A stretch of 25,274 bases of DNA. Origin: Avisuccinivibrio_A sp964399665 (lineage in GTDB: Bacteria > Pseudomonadota > Gammaproteobacteria > Enterobacterales > Succinivibrionaceae). The first letter of the stretch is position 1, and each line of letters begins with the position of its first letter. The position numbers and the translations under genes were made by a program. A model generated the notes under the pieces. The model did not search any database, was not told the DNA's origin, and saw nothing but the letters and a program-made list of their open reading frames with translations. The DNA is taken from NCBI GenBank assembly GCA_964399665.1, contig CAYNSI010000006.1, positions 1 to 25,274 on the forward strand, written 5' to 3'. Shown in pieces: positions 7,772 through 15,919 of the stretch.

Positions 7772-8938
7772 ATGGGCGGGACTATATTGCGCAATGTAAG
7801 GTTGCATCTTACCTCGGTTGAATTTCAGGGGTCTGATTCAATTGCTATTCAAAATCACCGCATCATTCCTGTTAATCCGGCACTGTTTGAGGATGGTAAT
7901 AGTGAGGAAATAGATTTAAACGGTCTTCACGTGGCACCTGCCCTTATTGATCTTCTGGTAAACGGCTGTGCCGGAGTAACTTTCGGATCTGAGCCCAGTG
8001 ATGAAAACCTGGAGAAGATGCGCCGCTACCTTACCCAGAAGGGGACTTTGACCTTTGTGCCTACCATAGTGTCAGGACCCCGTGAGACCATGACCCGAGC
8101 CCTGCAGGCTGTTGCCGATTTCAGGGATAAGCACCCGGGGGTCTGCCCCGGCATCCACTTGGAAGGCCCTTTTATAAATTCAGAGCGCAAGGGCTTTCAC
8201 CCCCCAGGCTATATCCGCCAAATCACAGATGCAGATATTGCCTACTTAAGGGAGTACAAGGATGCAATTGCCTACATGACCATAGCCCCTGAGGTAGTCC
8301 GCGGCAAGCATCTTATAGATCTTGTGGCAATGGGCATCAAGCTTTCCATGTCCCACACCAATGCTCCTTATGTAGACTGTGTCACTGCCATGCGATCAGG
8401 GGTCACCAATGTCACCCATATTTTCAACGGCATGCGAAACATGACCGGAAGGGAGCCGGGGCTGATCGGGGCGGCAATGAATATTGAGGGAGTCACCGCC
8501 GGAGTTATTGCCGACGGCCGCCATGTGCATCCTGCCATCATTCGCATGGTGCATGAAATAATGGGCGACAGGCTTTACATAGTTTCAGATTCCCAGGCAG
8601 CAGCCGGAGCTTTGGATATTAGCAGTTCCTTTACGGTTGCAGGAACGGAGATTTTTGTAGATCAGACAAGAGGTCTTATCGATGCTAAGGGGGCTCTTGC
8701 TGGTTCCAATTTATGCCTTATGGACTGTGTGAAATTTCTGGTGCGCTCCTGTAATTTCTCCGTTGATGAAGCATTGGCGGCGGCATCAACGATTCCTGCA
8801 AAAGTGTTGGGCATTGATCACGAATACGGCAAGATTGAAGGCGGCTTCATGGCAGATTTAATTATCTTTGATGATGATTTTAGGATCCGCTATGTGGTTC
8901 AAAATGGTTTTATGAAGAGTTCAGCAGAGCTTTTGTGA
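7772..8938 (+). CDS. nagA: N-acetylglucosamine-6-phosphate deacetylase NagA
   Basis: A 388-residue amidohydrolase that deacetylates GlcNAc-6-phosphate to glucosamine-6-phosphate during amino-sugar and cell-wall recycling. Metal and catalytic residues fall at E. coli numbers: E131 in GIHLEGPF, H195 in SMSHTNA, H216 in NVTHIFNG and the catalytic D273 in IVSDSQAAAG. The substrate loop IADGRHVHP is present. AAGGAG at 7759-7764 precedes the ATG by 7 nt. The gap to srmB is 47 bp with no terminator visible, so it may be co-transcribed with the upstream run or have its own promoter. nagB and a GlcNAc PTS are not nearby. The next gene, an RpiR-type regulator, overlaps its stop codon. Confidence 0.94.
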   Translation: MGGTILRNVRLHLTSVEFQGSDSIAIQNHRIIPVNPALFEDGNSEEIDLNGLHVAPALIDLLVNGCAGVTFGSEPSDENLEKMRRYLTQKGTLTFVPTIVSGPRETMTRALQAVADFRDKHPGVCPGIHLEGPFINSERKGFHPPGYIRQITDADIAYLREYKDAIAYMTIAPEVVRGKHLIDLVAMGIKLSMSHTNAPYVDCVTAMRSGVTNVTHIFNGMRNMTGREPGLIGAAMNIEGVTAGVIADGRHVHPAIIRMVHEIMGDRLYIVSDSQAAAGALDISSSFTVAGTEIFVDQTRGLIDAKGALAGSNLCLMDCVKFLVRSCNFSVDEALAAASTIPAKVLGIDHEYGKIEGGFMADLIIFDDDFRIRYVVQNGFMKSSAELL

Positions 8939-9882
8939 TGGCTATTAAGGAAAATTTACTTGATCGCATCAGTGCCGGGGAAAGCAGTTTATCCCGTGCC
9001 GAGCGTAAGGTAGCCCAGGCTGTCCTGGCAAGGCCTGCCGATGTGGTAGGAGAAAATATTGCCACCCTGGCAAAAAAAGCTGATGTCAGCGAGCCTACCG
9101 TATACCGTTTTTGTAAGTCCTTCGGTTTTGACGGCTTCCCGTCCTTTAAAACAGCCCTGTCAATCTGCCTGTCTCATGAGGCAGTAAGGACGGTACAAAA
9201 GGTTTCAACAGGAGACAGTGTCACTGATGTGGCGTCCTTTGTTTTGGACGGCACCATAAGTATCTTAACTGCCCTCTCGCGCAATCTGGATCTTGCAGTT
9301 ATTGCCAGGGCAATAGATCTGCTGTCTGCTGCAAGGCGTACCTTGGTGGCAGCTCCTGGTCTTAATATGACGGCAGCCCTTGATTTAAAGCTTCGATTAA
9401 TGCGTCTTGGGCTGTCCTGCGAGATCTATGACAGCGAGGAGCAGATGGCTGTGGCGGCAGCTTCAATGCACAACGGGGATTTGTTAATTGCAATTGATGC
9501 TATAGGCAGCTCCCGGGGGGCATTAAATGCCGTGGCAGCTGCCCAAAAATCACAGGCTTCTGTCATTACTTTGGCCCCTGAAGGAAGCGATCTTGCCCTA
9601 AGTGCTCCCTTAAACCTGAAAACAGCAGCTTCAGATGACTTTTTCAATGATGATTTGTTATTGTCTTTAGCATCACTTCAGGCTTTGCTGCAGATAGTGG
9701 TGGCAGGGGTGATGCTAAGAAGAAGGGACAGCATTGCCGAGGTCAGGGAAAAGATAGCACAAGAACTTCGCAGACTTTATCAAAAGGATGAAGGATCCAG
9801 GGTAGCAGCAGATATCACTGACCGGCAGCCTGAGGCTTTGGATCCTACCAAACCTATAGCATCGGTACGCTTTGATTTTTAA
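8938..9882 (+). CDS. MurR/RpiR-family transcriptional regulator (HexR-like)
   Basis: A regulator of about 314 residues: N-terminal HTH_6 domain (roughly 1-80) with LSRAERKVAQAVLARP, IATLAKKADVSEPTVYRFCKSFGFDGFPSFK, closely resembling HexR/RpiR proteins, and a C-terminal SIS domain (about 110-275). The ATG at 8938 overlaps the nagA stop (TGATG); a GTG one codon earlier is the alternative. Tight coupling to nagA suggests that it senses an amino-sugar phosphate. However, the usual SIS phosphosugar loops (GxGxSS and SxxGxT in HexR) are replaced by AAPGLNMT and AIDAIGSSRG, so ligand binding may be altered. The C-terminal 40 residues extend beyond the usual HexR length. A terminator follows immediately. 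Confidence 0.85.
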   Translation: MAIKENLLDRISAGESSLSRAERKVAQAVLARPADVVGENIATLAKKADVSEPTVYRFCKSFGFDGFPSFKTALSICLSHEAVRTVQKVSTGDSVTDVASFVLDGTISILTALSRNLDLAVIARAIDLLSAARRTLVAAPGLNMTAALDLKLRLMRLGLSCEIYDSEEQMAVAAASMHNGDLLIAIDAIGSSRGALNAVAAAQKSQASVITLAPEGSDLALSAPLNLKTAASDDFFNDDLLLSLASLQALLQIVVAGVMLRRRDSIAEVREKIAQELRRLYQKDEGSRVAADITDRQPEALDPTKPIASVRFDF

Positions 9883-9911
9883 AAAAGGCCTGCCTTCTTG
9901 AGGCTTTTTTA
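9881..9911 (+). terminator. Intrinsic terminator after the RpiR-family gene
   Basis: AAAAAAGGCCT (9881-9891) pairs with AGGCTTTTTT (9901-9910) over about 10 bp including one G-U pair, with a short loop and a six-T tail. The stem starts inside the stop codon of the regulator gene. It ends the nagA-regulator transcript before thiL. Confidence 0.8.
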
Positions 9912-9978
9912 ATTGCCTAACACTGATATTTTGGCAGCTTGATAGGTAAAGTCTTTTTAAGGGTTTGGTACCAAGGAA

Positions 9979-10971
9979 ATGACAGAATTTGAAATTATTT
10001 CCAGGCTGTTTACCTGGAAGATGCAGCGCGGTTTGACCCAGGAGGTCCTGTTATCCTCAGGCGATGACTGTGCTGTGGTAAATCCGCAGCAGATCAATGG
10101 ATCTCTTGCCATCACCACCGACACCCTGGTTGAGGGAGTACACTTTTTTAAAAATCCCAATCCTGCACTGCTTGCCCATAAAATTTTATTGGTAAATCTT
10201 TCTGATCTTGCCGCCATGGGTGCTGTGCCGTCTTTTATTACGCTCTCCCTGGTTCTTGATGACCGCCATGCTAAAGATGATTTTCTGATCCCCTTTGCAA
10301 AAGAGTTAAAAAAAGCCTGCAAAAAATACCGGATCTCTTTGGTGGGAGGTAACCTTTCAGGCGGCGGGGAGTTTAGTGCCACAGTAACTGCGTTCGGGCA
10401 TTGTGTAAGGCCCCTTACCAGAAGTGCCGCCTGCAAAGGAGATCTTATTGCAGTAACAGGCTCCCTGGGAGCTTCAGGCTTATATGTTGAAGAAGGTTAT
10501 GGGAGGATCAAGGTTCCTAAACAGTACCACAAATCTCTTGAGAGATCTTTTTTCAAGCCGCCGTTGAGGACATCCTTTGCAGCAATGGCTTCACCATTGT
10601 TACATGCTGCCATAGACATTTCAGACGGAGTTATAGGAGATTTGGGCCATATTCTTAAGGCAGGGAAAAAAGGTGCGGTGCTGTTTGCAGATAAGCTGCC
10701 TTTAGGGTATCCAATACACAAGCTTAAGCTTGGAAGGGAAAAGGAGATTGAGCTTGCCTTATTTGGCGGCGGTGATTATGAGCTGCTTTTTACCTTTGAT
10801 AAAAACAATTTAGATAAGTTACAGCATGTAGCTTGTCAGTGCCGCACGCCCTTTACCGTAATAGGCAGTATTAACGGCAGGGCAGGATCTTTGCAGGTTG
10901 TGGATGATAACAACCTGGAAATAAAGTTAAAGGGCCTTGCTTTTGATCACTTCCTTAAGGAAGAAACTTGA
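9979..10971 (+). CDS. thiL: Thiamine-monophosphate kinase ThiL
   Basis: Phosphorylates thiamine monophosphate to thiamine diphosphate with ATP. A 330-residue member of the PurM/ThiL fold with SSGDDCAV (D29/D30), TTDTLVEGVHF (D48), LVNLSDLAAMGA (D76), AIDISDGVIGDLGH (D213, D216) and GGGDYELLF. The usual GGDT metal-binding motif reads GGNL here (N125 instead of Asp). The chosen ATG yields the expected FEIISRLF start, but AAGGA sits only 1 nt before it, which is unusually close. A TTGGTACCAA palindrome (9965-9974) overlaps that site. Its TGA stop coincides with the right end of a decayed IS605-type element, so the C-terminus may have been trimmed. No thiamine riboswitch is visible. Confidence 0.92.
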   Translation: MTEFEIISRLFTWKMQRGLTQEVLLSSGDDCAVVNPQQINGSLAITTDTLVEGVHFFKNPNPALLAHKILLVNLSDLAAMGAVPSFITLSLVLDDRHAKDDFLIPFAKELKKACKKYRISLVGGNLSGGGEFSATVTAFGHCVRPLTRSAACKGDLIAVTGSLGASGLYVEEGYGRIKVPKQYHKSLERSFFKPPLRTSFAAMASPLLHAAIDISDGVIGDLGHILKAGKKGAVLFADKLPLGYPIHKLKLGREKEIELALFGGGDYELLFTFDKNNLDKLQHVACQCRTPFTVIGSINGRAGSLQVVDDNNLEIKLKGLAFDHFLKEET

Positions 10972-11200
10972 CACTCCCCATGCCTAAAGGCGGGGGATTC
11001 TCGCTTCTCCCACCACAGCCCCCTGTTTTTTGCTTCAGAAGGTCTTACACGATGTCGACGAGCGTAGATTTGGGTCTGTCCTACCCTATGTAGAGAATTA
11101 TACATCATACCGATATCTAACGCAAGCAAAAACATGTCCCGCTTGCGCGAGAGCGGCTTATATCCCCATTGCTGAAGCGAGGGGGTTTACGCCGCAATTG
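10968..11200 (-). pseudogene. Decayed tnpB 3' end and right end of an IS200/IS605-type element
   Basis: Reading the minus strand gives scattered pieces of a TnpB C-terminus in different frames: a fragment like AALAQAGHVFAC (about 11125-11160) after an in-frame stop, then, in another frame, VGQTQIYARRHRVRPSEAKN (about 11025-11085), typical of TnpB tails. It ends in a hairpin with CCCC/GGGG and GCC/GGC arms at 10976-10995 and a terminal TCAA (10968-10971 read on -). In the characterised IS605-family element ISDra2 the right-end cleavage site is TCAA. No intact transposase, zinc finger or left end is present, so this is a relic. The family assignment rests on recalled family features. Confidence 0.6.
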
Positions 11201-11271
11201 ATGAATACGCGGGTAAGAGGGGGCGAAAACAGAACCTTAAGGCGCGGTATAAAGTTCTTAAAGACTAAATT

Positions 11272-11691
11272 TTACGGTGTTGCGATAAGGCCGTAGGGCC
11301 AGGTGTTTATTCCTCCGAAGTTTAAAACGTATTTGTAGCCGTTTCTTACCAAGATCTGCCCTGCGGTAACGGCTCTTCTTCCGGTACGACAATACAGCAG
11401 CAGGGGTGTTTCTTTATTGGGAATTACAGATAAATCTTGGCCTTCATGCATGGTTTCAACAGGAATGTTCACAGCCCCTATGATATGTCCTGCATCATAT
11501 TCTTCCACGGTTCTTACATCGATAATAATGCCTTTGTTAAGCTCAATAAGAGCATTGGCAATGTGCTGTGAAACCTCTGAGTAACCTTCGGGAATCGTAT
11601 ACTCTGCAATAACTTCTTCAGGGGCAGTAGTGCCCAATGACGGAAACATAATTGAAAATCCTGTTAAAAAAATAAGGTGCTTTAGCATCAT
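11272..11691 (-). CDS. Exported single-domain rhodanese-like sulfurtransferase
   Basis: A 139-residue protein: N-terminal hydrophobic export signal (residues 1-22), then one rhodanese domain with IIDVRTVEEYDAGHIIGAVNIP and the active-site loop YCRTGRRA (Cys101), ending in NFGGINTWP. It resembles periplasmic PspE-type thiosulfate sulfurtransferases, which transfer sulfane sulfur to small acceptors. The start overlaps the hldE stop (ATGA), so it is co-translated with hldE although the functions have no clear link. A second ATG directly follows the first; either may serve. The natural sulfur donor cannot be inferred. The intergenic side downstream holds the tnpB relic. Confidence 0.85.
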   Translation of the reverse strand: MMLKHLIFLTGFSIMFPSLGTTAPEEVIAEYTIPEGYSEVSQHIANALIELNKGIIIDVRTVEEYDAGHIIGAVNIPVETMHEGQDLSVIPNKETPLLLYCRTGRRAVTAGQILVRNGYKYVLNFGGINTWPYGLIATP

Positions 11692-13127
11692 GTTAGTATT
11701 GGTGCTTTTTCTTTGATTTTGTCTATGATATTCGTCGTGCTAAAGCCTGCAGTAAGAGGAAGGGTTATGACCTGACCTCCTGATGCAAGAACTTCTTTAT
11801 GTCCTGCAATCTGCTCTACGGTATAGTCCCCGCCTTTGACCAAAACATGAGGCAGCACTTTGGCAATAAGTCTTTGCGGGGTATCCTCATCAAAGGGCAC
11901 CACAAAATCAACACATTCTAAGGCACTTAAAACTGCCAGGCGCCCTTCAAGGGGCACAACAGGCCTGTCTGATCCTTTAAGTCTTTTTACTGATCTGTCA
12001 GAGTTCACTGCCACGATGAGGTAGTCACCTAAGGTGCGGGCGCTTTTTAGGTAATCGATATGGCCCTTGTGAAGAATATCAAAGCAGCCGTTGGTCATTA
12101 CGATACGTCTGCCTTTGGCCTTCAGTCTTGCCGTTATTCCTGTAAGCTCATCTTCTGATACGATACCGCGCTTTACTTCCCTGATACCTACAATACTTTC
12201 AGTAAGCTCCTCCAAAGTAACAGCAGAAGAACCAAGCCTTCCGACCACTATTCCTGCGGCTCTGTTGGCAAGTTCACAGGAGGTAACCAAATCGCGTCCT
12301 GCAGCCAGGGCAGCTGCCAAGGTTGCAATTACGGTATCTCCGGCACCTGTGACATCATAGACTTCACGAGCGCGGGCGGGAAGATGTACGGGATTTTGAT
12401 TGGGTCTTATAAGGCTCATGCCCTGTTCTGATCTGGTAACAAGCAGGGCCTTAAGCTTAAAATCAGAGATCATCTTAAGAGCCTTTTTAACCAGATCTTC
12501 TTCATCCTTGACCTTACCTGCCACTGCTTCAAATTCAGACATGTTGGGAGTGAGAATAAAGGCATTGCTATAGCGCTCAAAATCGGTTCCTTTAGGATCT
12601 ATTAACACAGGAATGTCTGCATCATTGGCAGTTTTTATCATGGACTGAATTGAAGATAAGGCGCCTTTGCCATAATCGGAGCAGACAACTGCCCTGCACT
12701 CTTCAAGGGCCTGCCTTAAAGCCTGCATCATGCGTCCTTTATCCACGTTATGGAAGCCTTCTTCAAAATCAAGGCGCATCAGTTGTTGATTGCGGCTTAG
12801 GACTCTTAGTTTGGTTATGGTCGGAAGGTTGTCTGCAGTAATAAAATTAGTGTCTACCTTATAATTTTTGACCAGTTTTTCAAGCTTAAGCGCTGCTTCA
12901 TCAGCACCTACTATGCCCACCAGCATACAGGGAGCCCCTAAGGAGGCAACATTAATTGCGACATTGGCAGCGCCTCCTGCCCTGTCTTCATGATTGGTGA
13001 TCCTGACAATGGGAACCGGAGCTTCAGGGGAGATCCTGCTGCTGGGGCCTGACCAGTAGCGATCCAACATGACATCTCCTACTACTGCTACCTTGGCGTT
13101 AAAGTCGGGGATGTTTTGAATGCTCAT
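11688..13127 (-). CDS. hldE: Bifunctional heptose-7-phosphate kinase / heptose-1-phosphate adenylyltransferase HldE
   Basis: A 479-residue fusion, like E. coli HldE (477), making ADP-D-glycero-D-manno-heptose for the lipopolysaccharide inner core. The N-terminal ribokinase-fold kinase (about 1-320) has GGAANVAINVASLG and DVTGAGDTV with catalytic D264. The C-terminal cytidylyltransferase-type domain (about 340-475) has MTNGCFDILHKGH (HKGH, residues 353-356) and VKGGDY. The ATG has CAGGAG 7 nt upstream. The 5' side (13140-13210) contains two hairpins that would lie in its leader. Presence of hldE indicates heptose-containing LPS, hence a Gram-negative envelope. Confidence 0.96.
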   Translation of the reverse strand: MSIQNIPDFNAKVAVVGDVMLDRYWSGPSSRISPEAPVPIVRITNHEDRAGGAANVAINVASLGAPCMLVGIVGADEAALKLEKLVKNYKVDTNFITADNLPTITKLRVLSRNQQLMRLDFEEGFHNVDKGRMMQALRQALEECRAVVCSDYGKGALSSIQSMIKTANDADIPVLIDPKGTDFERYSNAFILTPNMSEFEAVAGKVKDEEDLVKKALKMISDFKLKALLVTRSEQGMSLIRPNQNPVHLPARAREVYDVTGAGDTVIATLAAALAAGRDLVTSCELANRAAGIVVGRLGSSAVTLEELTESIVGIREVKRGIVSEDELTGITARLKAKGRRIVMTNGCFDILHKGHIDYLKSARTLGDYLIVAVNSDRSVKRLKGSDRPVVPLEGRLAVLSALECVDFVVPFDEDTPQRLIAKVLPHVLVKGGDYTVEQIAGHKEVLASGGQVITLPLTAGFSTTNIIDKIKEKAPILT

Positions 13128-13414
13128 TTGTAGGCTCCTGTTCTTGGTTCTTTATTATCCTGATGACAGGATTTTATCTCAATTTCGCCTGTAAGCGCAG
13201 ACCTTCTGCGGCAGGATCTTATGGTTAGTGCCGTAAAAGCTATTAAAGATTAAGCCTTTAAAATGACGTGAGTAAGATTCCTTCAAACGGCAAATTCTGT
13301 CGACCACAGATTTTTTTAAGGTTCATAAATTCAGGCAGGAGGCTGTATCAAATGTGCTAAATTAAAGGTCTTGTGGTAAATTGTCACAGTTTTAGTACCA
13401 CTATGGATTAAGCA
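13128..13414. other. Divergent hldE/MFS intergenic region with several dyads
   Basis: Non-coding. Dyads: ATCCTG-ATGA-CAGGAT at 13157-13172, CGCAGA-CCT-TCTGCG at 13196-13210, and TCTGT-CGACC-ACAGA followed by seven T at 13296-13317, which resembles a + strand terminator although no + strand gene precedes it. The first two fall in the probable leader of hldE on the - strand. No clear Shine-Dalgarno sequence precedes the MFS gene at 13415. Confidence 0.4.
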
Positions 13415-14821
13415 ATGTCCCATGCTCTTAATGTCAAGCTGGAATCTGCGGCAGTGTCGCTGCGCTATGTGTTCATGGCAGCCTCGTTTGCGGTATTTTT
13501 CGGCTACCATTTAGGGATGATGTATTTTAATAACAGCTTTTTGACAATCTACTATCTTGCAGGCCTGGGAAATCTTGAGGTAATTTTCGGCACCTCATCT
13601 TTAGGCATGCTTTTGGGGGTTTTTATTGGAGGATATCTTGCCTACGGCTCCGGAAGAAAAACCAGCATAGTAAGTAGTGCTGCCTTAGGCACCATGGCCA
13701 TTACGGCATCATTTTTCGCTCCAAATCTTTCCCTGATGCTGTGCATCCAGTTTGTAATAGGTTTTTCCTACGGATTGTTTCAGTTATCCACAGCCTTATA
13801 TGCCGTAGAAATTACCCTGCCGGGAAACCGGGGTCTTGCCGCCTCATCAATATATGCGGCCACTTTTTTGGGGGCTCTTATTGCAATTTTTGTAAAAGCC
13901 AATCCTGCTTCAGATGAAAACTTTCTTATTCTGCTGTTCTTTTGGCTGTTCAACTTTGTGATGATGGTGCTGGTTGTTATCAAGCTTCCTGAAAGCCCGC
14001 GCTATCTTGCCGTATCAGGGATGCCGGACTCGGCCCTGCCGATTCTGTTCAGGCTCAGGCTGGATATGGGGCTGGCCGCCAGGGAGCTGGCGGGCATTAA
14101 TGAGTGCTGCCGTCAGCAGGGGCGCGGATCAGTACTTTTTTTGCAAAATTCCAATTTCAGGCGTCTTATCTGGTTTCTTTTGGCCGTCACTCTATTAATG
14201 AATTTCAGCGGCTTTTTTATCATCCCTAGTTCCCTAATGGATTTGGTATATGCCTCTGAACATGATTTAAGTTTTGACTATTATGAGTATTCCAGCGGGC
14301 TGCGGCGTGCGGGGATCATCGTAGGCCTTGCCGGGATTATTATTGCAGCCCTTTCATTGGACCGTTTTGGAAGAAGGGCCACTATTATTTTGGGACTTGC
14401 AATAGCAGCCTTGTCACTGTTGATGCTATGGATAGGTTTATTGTCGTGGTCAGGCTTCCCAATCATCATAGTGTCTGTCTTTATACTGTTTTTTATCTTC
14501 GCAGTCTCGCTGATTTACCCGTCGCTGGTCTGTGTCATGGCCCCTGAGCTCATGCCCACCAGGGCCAGGGAATTTGGAGTTGCAATTATCTTTAGTTTCA
14601 ATATCATAATCAATTTAGGCTGTCAGCAGTTCTTTGTGACTCTGATAAATGCCATTGAGTTTAGCAGCTTTTTTATATTATGCCTGCTTAGCTGCCTGGT
14701 GCTGCTTGTCTGGGCCTTTCTGACCATCCCCGACTCTGCCAATTCTTCATTAGAAAGCATCGAGTCCCGTCTTCTGGCAGGCAAAAAGATATCAGAGCTT
14801 GGAATGCGCCGGGGTCTGTAA
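13415..14821 (+). CDS. Sugar-porter-type MFS transporter
   Basis: A 468-residue integral membrane protein with about 12 hydrophobic segments, in two halves separated by a short cytosolic loop. Sugar-porter hallmarks: GYHLGMMYFNN in helix 1 (family pattern GYD-x-G), GSGRKT in loop 2-3, PESPRYLAVSG after helix 6 and LDRFGRRAT in loop 8-9. These features fit proton-coupled sugar or polyol symporters. The substrate cannot be read from the sequence. The gene is single, divergent from hldE, with a poor ribosome site (GGATTAAGCA before ATG). The SQ cluster begins about 280 bp downstream on the opposite strand, so a functional link is possible but not shown; the SQ cluster has its own importer. Confidence 0.85.
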   Translation: MSHALNVKLESAAVSLRYVFMAASFAVFFGYHLGMMYFNNSFLTIYYLAGLGNLEVIFGTSSLGMLLGVFIGGYLAYGSGRKTSIVSSAALGTMAITASFFAPNLSLMLCIQFVIGFSYGLFQLSTALYAVEITLPGNRGLAASSIYAATFLGALIAIFVKANPASDENFLILLFFWLFNFVMMVLVVIKLPESPRYLAVSGMPDSALPILFRLRLDMGLAARELAGINECCRQQGRGSVLFLQNSNFRRLIWFLLAVTLLMNFSGFFIIPSSLMDLVYASEHDLSFDYYEYSSGLRRAGIIVGLAGIIIAALSLDRFGRRATIILGLAIAALSLLMLWIGLLSWSGFPIIIVSVFILFFIFAVSLIYPSLVCVMAPELMPTRAREFGVAIIFSFNIIINLGCQQFFVTLINAIEFSSFFILCLLSCLVLLVWAFLTIPDSANSSLESIESRLLAGKKISELGMRRGL

Positions 14822-14935
14822 AATAGAGTCTTACTAAATTTTAAAATTATCTATTTGTTTTTAATATGTTTACACTGGAAAGTGTCAAAAGTTAAGAGCT
14901 AAAATCCAAACCTGCAGATGCCGGGAGAATAAGAG

Positions 14936-15007
14936 GGATCATCAGAGCAGCTTATGCGGCTGATACTTAGAATTGAAAAATTCCTGAACAACCGGCCTGA
15001 TGATTCC
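14936..15007. ncRNA. Candidate structured RNA with three-way-junction fold
   Basis: In the 278-bp gap between the MFS gene and the convergent regulator, GGATCATCAG (14936-14945) pairs with CTGATGATTCC (14997-15007), giving an 8-bp perfect closing stem plus GG/CC beyond one bulged T. Inside are two further hairpins: AGCAGC-TTAT-GCGGCT with one mismatch, and GAATT-GAAA-AATTC capped by a GNRA tetraloop. The fold works on either strand. No promoter or poly-T is clear. It may be a small RNA, a 3' UTR element or a decayed repeat; nothing is recognised. Confidence 0.3.
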
Positions 15008-15099
15008 TAAAACCTTACGGTATTGAGCATTTTCAGACAAGTGCAGCCTGATGCAGCTTATACCCTGGATGATATTCCAAAGGTACAGAGATAATCTTC

Positions 15100-15912
15100 T
15101 CAATTAGCGCAGATCAAAGTTACACCACCGTTTTCAAGACGATGCCTGATACTCTCGTCAGGTTCTATGTCAGTGACAAAATAGTCTGCATCCTCTATGG
15201 CCCCAAGCCTGACCGAGGCTGTGGCAGTAAACTTAGTATGATCGCAGGCTATTATGGTGTTTTGCGCGTTTTGCATCATTACTCTTGCAGCCTCTACTTC
15301 CCCTATATTGTAGTCAAGCAGGGTGCCATCGTGTGCAATTGCCCCAACACTTGTGATGGTAAAGTCTGGGCGGAAATATTTTAGTTCGGCATTAGTCTGT
15401 GGTCCGCCAATCCCCCCATTATTAGAAGAGATTATTCCTGATGGTACGAGAACCTTGTTGCGGCCAGAGCGATAGAGTATAGCTGCTACCCGAAGGGAGT
15501 TTGTAATTACAAAAAGACCATTACGCTGATTTAAGGCTGCTGCTATTTTCTCTACAGTAGTGCCGATAGTAATAAAGACACACGACCCGTCGGGCACAAG
15601 CTCAGCCACCTTATTGGCAATGGCTTCTTTCTCAGGAATCATGGTCACTTCTCTAATCTCAATCTCTTTGTTGACCACAAATCCCTGAGAATTAGGTCCT
15701 CTTTGCACAGTCAAGCGGGAGGCGCCGCCATGGAAGCGGCTTAATAAATGCATTTTCTCCAGTTTTTGGAGATCCCGCCTGATGGTTTGCTCTGAGACCC
15801 CAAGAGTTGTCGTCATCTCGCCTACAGTAAGATGCCCCTTAAGATCCAAAAGTTTGAGGATTTCATTATGACGAGGAACATTTGATTGCTGTAAGGGAGA
15901 TGATTCAGTCAT
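15100..15912 (-). CDS. yihW: DeoR-family regulator of sulfoquinovose catabolism (YihW/CsqR-like)
   Basis: About 270 residues: N-terminal DeoR winged helix (NVPRHNEILKLLDLKG, TLGVSEQTIRRDLQKLEKMHLLSRFHGGA), then the DeoR sensor domain with FITIGTTVE, ITNSLRVAAILY, SVGAIAHDGTLLDYNIGE and CDHTKFTATASV. These segments align closely with E. coli YihW (IFITIGTTVEHVA, ITNSLRVAHILYH, TSVGAIESDGALMEFDVNE, VADHTKYHASAAVEIG). In E. coli YihW/CsqR represses the SQ genes and is released by SQ-pathway ligands. I chose ATG 15912, 7 nt after the yihV stop; a GTG at 15954 would overlap yihV and add residues absent in YihW. Co-transcribed with yihV. Confidence 0.9.
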   Translation of the reverse strand: MTESSPLQQSNVPRHNEILKLLDLKGHLTVGEMTTTLGVSEQTIRRDLQKLEKMHLLSRFHGGASRLTVQRGPNSQGFVVNKEIEIREVTMIPEKEAIANKVAELVPDGSCVFITIGTTVEKIAAALNQRNGLFVITNSLRVAAILYRSGRNKVLVPSGIISSNNGGIGGPQTNAELKYFRPDFTITSVGAIAHDGTLLDYNIGEVEAARVMMQNAQNTIIACDHTKFTATASVRLGAIEDADYFVTDIEPDESIRHRLENGGVTLICAN

Positions 15913-15919
15913 TGGCAAT

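Noticed and set aside
11030..11296. Open + strand frame of 88 codons between thiL and the rhodanese gene
   Set aside because: It runs antisense over the tnpB relic and the 3' end of the rhodanese gene, has no family resemblance and no good ribosome site.
13371..13388. CRP-like TGTGG...TCACA before the MFS gene
   Set aside because: The spacer is 7 bp rather than 6, so the half sites are out of register.
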